IMG/VR virus record: IMGVR_UViG_3300005096_000123
Location: 1 to 37,261 of that record
Strand: one strand, 5' to 3'
DNA: 37,261 nt
Source of the DNA: a virus
Shown here: piece after piece, positions 27,711 through 35,862 of the stretch
Layout of the letters: every line of letters begins with the position of its first letter
Numbering within the stretch: position 1 is the stretch's first letter
Position numbers and translations under genes: made by a program
The notes under the pieces: generated by a model
The model's database searches: none
What the model saw: only the letters and a program-made list of their open reading frames with translations
What the model was told of the DNA's origin: nothing

Positions 27711-29170
27711 CTAAAACCTCCTTGGGAAACAATCGGAAAATCAATTCTGGTTGCCTCTGTCCATGTTTCACCCGCCGCTATATTCAGCCGTGACGCCATC
27801 ACTTTGCCCCGGCCGCGAACCGGAACCCGGCCACTGGGCTGGATTTGAGCCGCTGTTTTCCATGTAGTTGTGCCGTTAAGCGTGCCTTTGACCCCAAGCT
27901 GAACCGTGACGTTCGCGCTTTGTATCTGGGCATCAGTATCAACGCCCAATGACGTTACCAATTGCGATCTAGGCAGTCTCAGGCAAGGCGTTTCCAGCGT
28001 TGCGGCCTTGTTCGACCCGTCGAAATATGCCAGCTTATAGCTGCTGTCAAATGCCGCAAGTCTTGGCTCCCCACCTCTCCAGAAGTTGCTATCGAGCGAA
28101 TAAGGAAGCGTGTCCAAAGTGCCAAAGCTGTTGATATTATCAAGCGTGTAGCCCGGAGTTGCCAAAGTCGCCAAGGCCGAAGTCTGCTCCGTAATCTTGA
28201 CAAACTCACCAACATCCCAATGGTAAGAAATAAGATCATCAAAGACCGTATTGGAACTAACGATCTTACCCTTATACCGGGCCACAAAGCGCTGTCTAGC
28301 ATCATCAACGGCCACCTCCACGGTACTACCGCCACCCGCAGCCATCATAGAATTTATAAAAGTCTCGTTGACCTTGTTCTGTCCGATCTGTGACAAAGAC
28401 TGCCCGTCGAACAGCCAAAATCCGTCATTGTCAACAAAGAACGCCATGCCCTTGGCGACCTGCATTGCCCGTGGATTAACACACCCGGTTTTCCTCGAAA
28501 GGGTAGATATTGAATACACAGATGCGTCCCCTGATCCGCGCAGTAAATGAACCGCGTTCCTCTGGAAAACAGCCGCACCATATTGGTTAAGAGCCGCGCC
28601 GGCCATTAACTCCCCGCCACCCTCAAACACCTGGTAGCCAGCCGCGCCACCAGCCCAATCTGTATGGTCATTAAAGTCCGAATTCCGCATTAAACGGTTC
28701 TCGCCATCGCAATCCAGAGCAAAAACACAATTAAACGCTTCAAACAACGTTTTGGCCTTGGGGGCACCTGATACAGCCGCAACTGCCCCACCGGAATTTA
28801 TGTTATATTGTAACATCCCGTCAGTAGTGTTTGAAAACAGCATATAGGAGCCGAAATTAAGCATGCCCCACGCATCGCCACCCGGCAGATTATACCCAGT
28901 GCCAATAGTCGTCACCACTCCGTCCGCCGCGACCTCATAAAGCCCTGTGGCAGTGCCCACATAGATTTTATAGCTGCCGCCAGACGTTATTGCCGTCCCA
29001 ACTCCTCTAGGCTGCGCTGGGATAGCGTCCGCACCAGGTAAAGCTACCATAGATGGCAAAGGCGAATAAAACACGCCACCGCTTGCAATAGTATTAGCCA
29101 GCACGTTCAGGATATTACTAGAAGCAACAGTGTCTGGTTGATCCGGGCGATATGGTCCAAAATCTTTCAT
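27707..29170 (-). CDS. Tail nozzle / packaged-DNA stabilisation protein (P22 gp10-like)
   Basis: 487 aa. Beta-propeller-like repeats (SYKIYVGTATGLYEVAADGV, MLNFGSYMLFSNTTDGMLQY, NCVFALDCDGENRL) and the segment FQRNAVHLLRGSGDASVYSI then FVDNDGFWLFDGQSLSQIG are typical of gp10-type nozzles that extend the portal-adaptor channel and close the packaged head. Length and position directly after the adaptor fit. The start overlaps the adaptor stop as ATGA. Confidence 0.8.
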   Translation of the reverse strand: MKDFGPYRPDQPDTVASSNILNVLANTIASGGVFYSPLPSMVALPGADAIPAQPRGVGTAITSGGSYKIYVGTATGLYEVAADGVVTTIGTGYNLPGGDAWGMLNFGSYMLFSNTTDGMLQYNINSGGAVAAVSGAPKAKTLFEAFNCVFALDCDGENRLMRNSDFNDHTDWAGGAAGYQVFEGGGELMAGAALNQYGAAVFQRNAVHLLRGSGDASVYSISTLSRKTGCVNPRAMQVAKGMAFFVDNDGFWLFDGQSLSQIGQNKVNETFINSMMAAGGGSTVEVAVDDARQRFVARYKGKIVSSNTVFDDLISYHWDVGEFVKITEQTSALATLATPGYTLDNINSFGTLDTLPYSLDSNFWRGGEPRLAAFDSSYKLAYFDGSNKAATLETPCLRLPRSQLVTSLGVDTDAQIQSANVTVQLGVKGTLNGTTTWKTAAQIQPSGRVPVRGRGKVMASRLNIAAGETWTEATRIDFPIVSQGGFR

Positions 29171-29790
29171 GGCGTTGGCATATCCAATGAAATCCCTGAG
29201 TAATTAGTGGTCGCTAGATCGCCGATCACTCCGACATCTGCCAAAAGCGCATATGACCGTCCTTCCATTGCGTCCGCTGTTTGGTAGTCCTCATTAAACA
29301 AATGGCCCGCCGCAAGGCACATGACTAGATAGGCGTCTGGAGCAATATCAAGGAGCCAGTTAGTTGGATTAGCGTCTGTCAGGGCAGGAAGGGTTGCAGA
29401 ATAGCTAAGGAGCACACCCCCCTGCTTGATAGGGCCAACCTTCAAGGTAGTCCCGCGAATGGAAAACTTGTTTGGAACACCTGAAATGTTAGCTGGATTG
29501 GCGTACTGCAAGGAACCCCATGTGACGAAATCCATTGGAAGGTCGTTCGATCCATCCCATATTACCGTCTTGTAAGCGAGATAATCGGCGGGAAGGGTAG
29601 TCTCACCGGCACTATCTGTTGAAAGCGTTGAGGAACTATCCATCTGATAATGGTTGATCATCTTGCGGCTGAACTTTGCTTCAGCCATATCAATGAATGT
29701 ATCAACCTCACCGACATATATGGCGTCTGCGCTCCTCTCAACCCATGCTGAGATGGCTGTTTTCAATTCTGCATAGGTTGTTAATGCCAC
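29167..29790 (-). CDS. Head-tail adaptor (P22 gp4 / SU10 adaptor-like)
   Basis: 207 aa, GTG start overlapping the previous TAG by one base. The N-terminal helices (TYAELKTAISAWVERSADAI, TFIDMAEAKFSRKM), a TTLPADYLAYKTV element, a beta insertion (NKFSIRGTTLKVGPIKQGGV) and the C-terminal helix (DIAPDAYLVMCLAAGHLFNE, DYQTADAMEGRSYALL) match the adaptor ring that docks on the portal and receives the nozzle. Family assignment by motif layout. Confidence 0.78.
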   Translation of the reverse strand: MALTTYAELKTAISAWVERSADAIYVGEVDTFIDMAEAKFSRKMINHYQMDSSSTLSTDSAGETTLPADYLAYKTVIWDGSNDLPMDFVTWGSLQYANPANISGVPNKFSIRGTTLKVGPIKQGGVLLSYSATLPALTDANPTNWLLDIAPDAYLVMCLAAGHLFNEDYQTADAMEGRSYALLADVGVIGDLATTNYSGISLDMPTP

Positions 29791-30134
29791 TAGATAGTTC
29801 CCTTCTTGGTCCTGAACTGAGCGTTATCTTCGTGGTTCATCCACCACTTGACATGATCGTCGTCACCAGTCTTGAGATATGGTGCTATGTCACGGTAAAA
29901 CACATTAAGCGGAACCCGGGCCGCTACCTTGCCATCTCCCCACCTTTTACCTTCGTTCTCGTCGCGCTGGGCCTTGTTCATCTCAAGGAGGCTATCGGAA
30001 GCAAGGTATTCAGTTTTAACGATGTACTGCTTTTCATCAATCCACATACGGGATCGACGCATTGTTGGAGTGACCTCAAACACCTGCCAGTTCCCGCCGT
30101 GGAAGTCCCTTACATCAATCAACGGGGATTTCAT
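29790..30134 (-). CDS. Conserved head-region protein of unknown function
   Basis: 114 aa from the ATG at 30134 (GGAG 7 bases upstream); a TTG at 30149 would add five residues. MKSPLIDVRDFHGGNWQVFE, then MRRSRMWIDEKQYIVKTEYL, helix, and YLKTGDDDHVKWWMNHEDNA. Charged and soluble. It sits between decoration-like and adaptor genes, so it may be an assembly factor or minor head protein. Not recognised. Confidence 0.55.
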   Translation of the reverse strand: MKSPLIDVRDFHGGNWQVFEVTPTMRRSRMWIDEKQYIVKTEYLASDSLLEMNKAQRDENEGKRWGDGKVAARVPLNVFYRDIAPYLKTGDDDHVKWWMNHEDNAQFRTKKGTI

Positions 30135-30474
30135 CTGCTCGCTCCGCAAGTGGCATGGAAACCATAGTTTTTACAATGATCTTTTCACCATCATTGTTTC
30201 TCGTATGGTCAAACACCGGGACTTTATTCCCCATTAGTTTCTTTGCCTCTTCAATCGGCAATTCAACAACACTCCCGGCCCAAATCTTTGGCGCACTAAT
30301 CCGGTTCCCTTTGGTGTCAACCTGCGCTTCCTGTCCGACACCGGCGAACGTTCCTTTAGTCGCGTCAAGAATATTGTACCGGATAGAAGCCGGGCGGTAA
30401 TTCTTGAATAGCTTAACCGGAAACATCTTTGCCGGGCGACCGCGTGGTGTTTCTTCTGACATTTCTAAATCCAT
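30115..30474 (-). CDS. Conserved head-region protein of unknown function
   Basis: 119 aa. MSEETPRGRPAKMFPVKLFK, YRPASIRYNILDATKGTF and a beta part ending GSVVELPIEEAKKLMGNKVP, the last resembling a short element (VELPxxEAKxLxxxG) common in small phage head-region proteins. An internal ATG at 30462 is a possible start; the ribosome-binding site is weak. It follows the hairpin at 30501-30516. Function unknown. Confidence 0.55.
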   Translation of the reverse strand: MDLEMSEETPRGRPAKMFPVKLFKNYRPASIRYNILDATKGTFAGVGQEAQVDTKGNRISAPKIWAGSVVELPIEEAKKLMGNKVPVFDHTRNNDGEKIIVKTMVSMPLAERADEIPVD

Positions 30475-30500
30475 AGTTTGTTAAAGGGGGTGGGTGGAAA

Positions 30501-30516
30501 GGGGGCCGTAGCCCCC
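30501..30516 (-). terminator. Stable UNCG-type hairpin after the head-protein genes
   Basis: On the minus strand GGGGGC-TACG-GCCCCC is a perfect 6-bp stem capped by TACG closed by C-G, a member of the very stable UNCG tetraloop class, followed by TTTCC. The plus-strand loop would be an ordinary CGTA. The tail is too poor in U for a strong terminator; it may act as a partial terminator or as a 3' stabiliser for the abundant capsid mRNA. Confidence 0.55.
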
Positions 30517-30528
30517 AATCCTGGTTGT

Positions 30529-30951
30529 TTATACGGCAGCGGACCAAGGTGTACCCTCAGCCCCAGTTGTTGGCAGAAAGCCGACACAGGCGAAAATGCC
30601 AGAACTAACGTCCCGGATTTCGAGATAACCACCACGCAGGCCACCAGTAGTGGACCCATTAAGGGTGATTGTGTCAGAGGTAGCCGCAGCCAGCATGGTA
30701 ACGCCAGCAATATCCGTAGACAAAGCCACCCCGCCCTGAATTACATCAGACGCGCTTGCGACCTGAATTTTGTAACTATTGGACGTGACGGTTGTCAGAA
30801 CGAAAACGCGGTAAACGTCACCAGTCCCGGTTGCAGCCGGAAGGGTAACAGTCAAGCCAGCGGCAGCGCTAAGATTAACGACTGATCCGGCATTGGTCCT
30901 GTCAAGTGTCGCCGAAGCGGTAATCGTGACAGGAGTGTATGAAGCAGGCAT
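30529..30951 (-). CDS. Probable head decoration or fibre-base protein
   Basis: 140 aa, Thr/Ala/Val-rich beta protein (PVTITASATLDRTNAGSVVN, GLTVTLPAATGTGDVYRVFV, VTSNSYKIQVASASDVIQGG) ending GYLEIRDVSSGIFACVGFLP. Such proteins immediately after the capsid gene are commonly decoration or head-fibre subunits. Moderate confidence from composition and position. It is followed by a stable hairpin. Confidence 0.62.
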   Translation of the reverse strand: MPASYTPVTITASATLDRTNAGSVVNLSAAAGLTVTLPAATGTGDVYRVFVLTTVTSNSYKIQVASASDVIQGGVALSTDIAGVTMLAAATSDTITLNGSTTGGLRGGYLEIRDVSSGIFACVGFLPTTGAEGTPWSAAV

Positions 30952-30962
30952 ATCATTAACTC

Positions 30963-31979
30963 CTAAGTTGTTGCCGACAGACCAAAAAGGTCAGCGACTA
31001 CCGCATGGGCGGCTTCATTGTTAACACAAAGTGCATACTCAGTTGTGAGGACGCGCTTTTCTGCATCGCCAGTCTTTGCAGGCTTTTCCAGCATAATGTC
31101 ATCGAAAACTCCAAGAGAGACCATCTTGGGGTCAATCAGGAACATATTTCGAGCAACGTTAGCTGATGCACCGGCGCGGGCCATCTGACGGTTTGGAACC
31201 ATAGAAATGTTCCCAAAGTTTGAGACGTAAATCTCAGCCGAGCCAACCAGGGCGCGTTTTGCACTAGTACTGGTTGCCATACGCAGCGGAACGATGTTCG
31301 CATCATCAAGGAAGGTGGAAAACACCGTCTTGACATATGGAGCCATCATGCCAACTTTTGGCGATCCGCCTGCATTGTAGGCATCAAGGATAGCACTATC
31401 CAGCAAAGCCTTAGTAAAGGCCCGCTGTGTTCCATCCGTGGCAGCATCAACAACGCTTGTGCCCTGGTTAAAACCACCAGAGGCTCCACCGGAACCAAGT
31501 TGGTCGTTAGTCGCAAGCCATGCACGCATACCGGCGCTAACGCGGTTAGTCGCGCCGCCGCCAGAACCAGCAGACGAAGCATTGTTAGAGAGCATGGAAA
31601 CTTCCATGTCAGTACGCAGCGCAACGCCCTTTTTAGCGATTTCATATCGCAGGTCAGACTTCCGGCCCGCTTTGGAGGTTTTATCCTGCGTGCGGGAGAC
31701 AATCAGTGTCTTAGTGGAAATCTGGGAGTAGTTGCCAACGCGCACAGTCGGATTTACAGCGCTGTAAGTCCAATCATCGCCTTCTGGCTGGTTGTTGTCG
31801 ATTGCCGGAGTGTCCAGAGTGTCAGTCTGCCATTCCGGGTGAACAGAAGAAATTGATTTTCGCCCAATAAGTGAAACAAACGGAGTTTCTTCCGCATCAA
31901 TCATATAGATGCGATCCGCCAATTCTTCTCGATTACCTACGGCATCGTAGGTTTCGTATGTGTTTGTTACTTGTGCCAT
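30963..31979 (-). CDS. Major capsid protein, SU10/DUF5309 type
   Basis: 338 aa, HK97-fold capsid of the SU10 family: AQVTNTYETYDAVGNREELA, MIDAEETPFVSLIGRKSISS, HPEWQTDTLD, QISTKTLIVSRTQDKTSKAG, the E-loop/A-domain region and a C-terminus with EKRVLTTEYALCVNNEAAHA. No N-terminal prohead propeptide is apparent, which fits a separate scaffold gene just upstream. It forms the icosahedral shell. Confidence 0.88.
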   Translation of the reverse strand: MAQVTNTYETYDAVGNREELADRIYMIDAEETPFVSLIGRKSISSVHPEWQTDTLDTPAIDNNQPEGDDWTYSAVNPTVRVGNYSQISTKTLIVSRTQDKTSKAGRKSDLRYEIAKKGVALRTDMEVSMLSNNASSAGSGGGATNRVSAGMRAWLATNDQLGSGGASGGFNQGTSVVDAATDGTQRAFTKALLDSAILDAYNAGGSPKVGMMAPYVKTVFSTFLDDANIVPLRMATSTSAKRALVGSAEIYVSNFGNISMVPNRQMARAGASANVARNMFLIDPKMVSLGVFDDIMLEKPAKTGDAEKRVLTTEYALCVNNEAAHAVVADLFGLSATT

Positions 31980-31988
31980 AACATCTTC

Positions 31989-33035
31989 CTAAAGATCAAA
32001 GTCCATGAGGGAGGCAACTCCATCCTCGAAGGTGCCGGTTTTGCGGAGTTGGTTGAGACGTTGTTTAGCACCAGACTTGCCACCGGATATTGTGCCTTTA
32101 CGGCGTCCGGCTTTACTCATGGATGGTTTACCTTTAAGGGCGTCTCTTGCTTGCGGAGCCTTCTTTTGGAGCCTGCGGTACGCAATCGCGTCCTTCAAGA
32201 CCAAAAAAAATCGGTGATCCGAAATGCTGGAGACTTCTTCCTGGCTAAAACCGTATAGGGAACCAGCGCGTTCATTAACGTTTGAAAAGAACTGACTTGC
32301 CGTCTTTTTATCCTTGAATGTCGGGTCAGCTTCCTTAAGCTTCTCGACTTCACTGGCAATATGCTCTTCTGCCATTTCCTGCTGTTGGGCAGCTGCCTTT
32401 TGGTGGCCTTGCTGCATTTGCTGCTGGAAATAAGCGATTGTTTGCTGATGCTTGTTATACGCCTCAGACTTTTGCTGGTGGGCTAGATACCCAACAGGAT
32501 CACCGACCGCATCGCCCTGGAAAAGCCCGGGGTCTGGCGGCATGTAATTCTGCCCATACCATAAGATGTATTCTTGCTGTTGCCTGACTTGCTCATTCAA
32601 CTGATCCACCCTGCCTTTGTCCTCTTCAAGCGCTTTATTATCTTGCTTGAGGGCTTCGGTTTTACGGGTGTAATCGCTCTGGAAAAGGTTGTTCCGTGCA
32701 AGTTCTCCAACGGTGATCACAGTACCATCCTGAAGGGTTACTTTTGCATCGTGAGACGCAAACTTACCTCCTGCATAGTTCTCTGAGCCGTCTTCTTCTT
32801 GCTCTTCGTCCTCTTCATCAGAGACTTCAGACGTGTCATCTTCCTCTTCCTGGGCATCATCATCAGCTTCAGAAGTGGCTTCATCTTCGTCTGTCGCTTC
32901 TACCTCATTCTCGTCAACGGGTTCGCTTTCGCGGTCGTCTTGAGTTTCGGTAACCTCCTCCATATCGTCGAACGCATTGTCGATGGTGAGGGGTTCGTCT
33001 GGGACGGTTTCTTTCGAAAGGTCGTCATCTGACAT
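31989..33035 (-). CDS. Capsid scaffolding protein
   Basis: 348 aa. A very acidic N-terminal third (Asp/Glu-rich, about residues 1-85), a coiled-coil middle (FQSDYTRKTEALKQDNKALE, VRQQQEYILWYGQ, QQQMQQGHQKAAAQQQEMAE) and a short basic C-terminus (SMSKAGRRKGTISGGKSGAK, RLNQLRK), the layout of scaffolds that bind capsid protein through a basic helix-loop-helix end. It lies directly before the capsid gene. Not present in the mature virion in related systems. Confidence 0.85.
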   Translation of the reverse strand: MSDDDLSKETVPDEPLTIDNAFDDMEEVTETQDDRESEPVDENEVEATDEDEATSEADDDAQEEEDDTSEVSDEEDEEQEEDGSENYAGGKFASHDAKVTLQDGTVITVGELARNNLFQSDYTRKTEALKQDNKALEEDKGRVDQLNEQVRQQQEYILWYGQNYMPPDPGLFQGDAVGDPVGYLAHQQKSEAYNKHQQTIAYFQQQMQQGHQKAAAQQQEMAEEHIASEVEKLKEADPTFKDKKTASQFFSNVNERAGSLYGFSQEEVSSISDHRFFLVLKDAIAYRRLQKKAPQARDALKGKPSMSKAGRRKGTISGGKSGAKQRLNQLRKTGTFEDGVASLMDFDL

Positions 33036-33100
33036 TAAAAAAATCCTTCAAGAGGGAATACGGCGCTTCTCAGCGGCGGTTGATTAAACCGGGGTCGAAC

Positions 33101-33361
33101 TTAGTGTTCGGTCGGCGCGTTGGCATCAAAGCCGCCATCACGGTCACCATGACTAATGATAGCAGCTTGAAGCAATAAAACGACTTCCTCTATGCAATTT
33201 CCGATAGATTGAAGTCGGTTGATTTCACTTGTATTGGATGCGTCTGTTCCTAAAAGCGCCTCCATGGCGTTCCTGCGGACTGTGGCAAATGCCTCATCTA
33301 ACACTTCGTTGGCCAGAATGTCTTTTGCAAGGCGGGCACGGCGGTCACTGTCCATCGTCAT
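33101..33361 (-). CDS. Hypothetical helical protein between portal and scaffold
   Basis: About 86 aa from the ATG at 33361 (AGGAAGG upstream; ATG 33355 also possible). Helical: LAKDILANEVLDEAFATVRR, NAMEALLGTDASNTSEINRL and GNCIEEVVLLLQAA. The spacing of helices resembles small proteins coded between portal and scaffold in podoviruses, whose role is unknown. It overlaps the end of the portal gene. Confidence 0.6.
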   Translation of the reverse strand: MTMDSDRRARLAKDILANEVLDEAFATVRRNAMEALLGTDASNTSEINRLQSIGNCIEEVVLLLQAAIISHGDRDGGFDANAPTEH

Positions 33362-35678
33362 TTCCTTCCTGTTCACCCATATCATCCTCCTCTTTCATCA
33401 TATCGGCCTCATTTTTCATCATGTCCGTATGGGTTTTGGCCATTTGGCTTTCAGCTTTTGAAGCGTTCGTTTGAGCGTTAGTCATGTCTCTGACGTGCTG
33501 GTTATCATCCTGATTGTTTTTCAGCTCAGCGTTTATGCTTAGTTCTGTATATTTGAATTCCAGCTTATCCCGTTCAATCCTTTCATTTGAAGCAATGCGC
33601 TGTTGCTCGACAGTAAGGCTATTATCACGTTCTGCGGCCCTGACGGCAAGGTCAGCCTCCATTTGCGCCTGTTCTTTATTAACCTGCGCCTGTCCCTTGG
33701 CGTTCTCAAGCTGCATTTTAGCCTCAAACTCAGCTTTTCTCATTTCCATCTCTGGATCGGGCTTGTTTGCCTGTTCCTGAGCCTGTTGCATCATTGCAGC
33801 GGCTTCCTCCTCACTCATATCAGGGAAGTATTGCTCTGGATTGCTTAATCCTGACGCCTCAGCCAGCTTCTTGGCCGTGTTAATGATTTTAGGCAGTATC
33901 GCTATGGATTGAGAAGAAAAGCCTCTGTTGGCCATCTCTGAGGCCATTTCACGTTGCAGGCCAATGATGTTGGTAAGCATTGCCATATCGCGCTCTTTGG
34001 AGCCAGTACCAAGTCCAACGTTAATTGACGCCTTCATTTCAGTATTCCATGGTCTTGGATCAAGAAGTTTGAATTCCTTGCCAATCTTGACCTCTCGCAT
34101 GGCATCCGGGTGTTTGACGATAAGCTTTAAAACCTGGGAAAATACTCGTTTCCAGCCGCCATACATCGCCATATTTCGGGCGACCTGCACTACCTGGCTA
34201 TAGGCAGCATCCTTCATATTGTTTGATGCTGTTGCCGTTTGATTTGTCAGTGCGTCCGGGTCCAGCGCCATAGTGGCTCTTGATACACCAGTGCGTTTTT
34301 CAACGATTTCGTCCATATATTGCAGCATTGGGAACGATTTATCGGCAGTAAACGGTATGGAAGATGCCATAAGCGGGTTTGCGCCACGTTTCTTCCAGAT
34401 AATACCTCCAAACTTGGGGTTTGCCAGAATATCAGGGTTAAGAACCGAGCCTTCCTCTACTTCCCTCATGGGCATATTTGAAGCATAGATATTATCAAGG
34501 GTTTGGCGCAAAAGGGTCGTTTTAACCCTTTGAACGTCCATAGTCTTATCGGCGACACTCTCGGCATCATACCTATGGGGGACAGGATAGCACTTGATAG
34601 TGGTATATGGGCATTCATCCTCCCAAACATTCCATTCAAGCACTTTTCCGGCTCCGGCGTCACCTGCATACCAGACCTGAAGCGTTTCTGCGATACCATC
34701 GCCATCCACATCGACCTTTACATAGACATCATACAGGTCAACAATCTGCATTGAGCGCTGGGTGGCATCAGAAGAGCCTCCAATTGTATATCCACTACGC
34801 GCCAGCGCTTCGTCGCTGTCAATTTGCACTGTATCAGCAGCCAAGTCGTCCACAACTTCCCTATCGAAGCCCATTTCAAGCAAATCTGAGCGGGTTTTGT
34901 TCTCATGGCGGTAAGCAATGAACCTGGCATCTCTTTCAGACGTTGCCGCCTCGTCAATCAACAGGTTTTCCGGCCTTCCGCTTTCAATAACGATCTTGCC
35001 GGGCCGAATTGTCCTTTTGATTTTCACATCATAGGTTTCAACCGTTTGTTGTGTTGGTTGCGCCTCGCCTCCCTGAGGGTCTTGTGCCATCACATCAATA
35101 GTTTCAGTCTGGGTTTCCTGCGTTAAAATCTCGACATTATCGTCCTCGAGCAGGAACATAAGGGCCTCTGCCGTTAGACCGGTATGCACCGAGACAGCAA
35201 TATCAGGGGTTGCATCATAATAGTGTCTTACAACCCCATATCCGGTCAGCATGGCATCGTGCGTTACGTCATAGACCGTTTCATAGCCCTCATTGAAGTC
35301 AAAGAAGATAGCGTTGCCGTAAATATTTGCCTCACCAACATATTCTTCATCAAAACTGGATTGAGGTGTATATTCAACAATGTTCTCAGAGGCGGTAAAC
35401 ACCCCAACAACTCCGGGAAGCATCCAGGCAATAGTGTCCGCAACATCGAGCGTTGTAACCTTGGAACCACCCGGTCTTGGCGGCACATCGTGCATTTCAC
35501 CACGAGAATACTCAATAGCCCGAACCCGGCTTTCCCTTAATTCCTCGTCATCATAGCGCCTTGCCGTTCTGATCTCATTGGCAACAAGAGCCGAAAGGTC
35601 ACTTTCCTCAAACAACCGTTCACCACTATCATCCATATCCGTTTCCTGCATATCAGTCTCTTGAAGAGGTTCAGCCAT
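33345..35678 (-). CDS. Portal protein, SU10/P22 type
   Basis: 777 aa, the large size of podovirus portals. The N-terminal ALVANEIRTARRYDDEELRE, VTTLDVADTIAWMLPGVVGV, NAIFFDFNEGYETVYDVTHD, MLTGYGVVRHYYD, the wing region and VQRVKTTLLRQTLDNIYASN, then TGVSRATMALDPDALTNQTA, form the portal core. A long C-terminal coiled coil (about 620-770) corresponds to the barrel that projects into the head. The dodecamer is the DNA entry channel and binds TerL. The start overlaps the previous gene by 8 bp. Confidence 0.9.
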   Translation of the reverse strand: MAEPLQETDMQETDMDDSGERLFEESDLSALVANEIRTARRYDDEELRESRVRAIEYSRGEMHDVPPRPGGSKVTTLDVADTIAWMLPGVVGVFTASENIVEYTPQSSFDEEYVGEANIYGNAIFFDFNEGYETVYDVTHDAMLTGYGVVRHYYDATPDIAVSVHTGLTAEALMFLLEDDNVEILTQETQTETIDVMAQDPQGGEAQPTQQTVETYDVKIKRTIRPGKIVIESGRPENLLIDEAATSERDARFIAYRHENKTRSDLLEMGFDREVVDDLAADTVQIDSDEALARSGYTIGGSSDATQRSMQIVDLYDVYVKVDVDGDGIAETLQVWYAGDAGAGKVLEWNVWEDECPYTTIKCYPVPHRYDAESVADKTMDVQRVKTTLLRQTLDNIYASNMPMREVEEGSVLNPDILANPKFGGIIWKKRGANPLMASSIPFTADKSFPMLQYMDEIVEKRTGVSRATMALDPDALTNQTATASNNMKDAAYSQVVQVARNMAMYGGWKRVFSQVLKLIVKHPDAMREVKIGKEFKLLDPRPWNTEMKASINVGLGTGSKERDMAMLTNIIGLQREMASEMANRGFSSQSIAILPKIINTAKKLAEASGLSNPEQYFPDMSEEEAAAMMQQAQEQANKPDPEMEMRKAEFEAKMQLENAKGQAQVNKEQAQMEADLAVRAAERDNSLTVEQQRIASNERIERDKLEFKYTELSINAELKNNQDDNQHVRDMTNAQTNASKAESQMAKTHTDMMKNEADMMKEEDDMGEQEGNDDGQ

Positions 35679-35862
35679 GTTTATCCTGCTTTTTTGCTTT
35701 CTTCTTCAAGCCTTTGCCCAAAAACTTCCTAAGAAGGGAGGGCTTTTGTGTCAATAATGGAATATCTATTCTATCATGCACCTTGCCAACCGGCAAGCCA
35801 TCGACAAACAGCGTCTCGCCACTATCGACAATCATTTCATTTCTATACGGAAACTGTTTCAT
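35671..35862 (-). CDS. Hypothetical 63-aa protein between terL and portal
   Basis: From the ATG at 35862 (ATGA overlap with the terL stop): MKQFPYRNEMIVDSGETLFV, then DGLPVGKVHDRIDIPLLTQK, and a very basic end (KFLGKGLKKKAKKQDKHG). A compact beta module followed by a cationic tail. Small genes in this place are common in SU10-like phages; role unknown. The stop overlaps the portal start. Confidence 0.6.
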   Translation of the reverse strand: MKQFPYRNEMIVDSGETLFVDGLPVGKVHDRIDIPLLTQKPSLLRKFLGKGLKKKAKKQDKHG

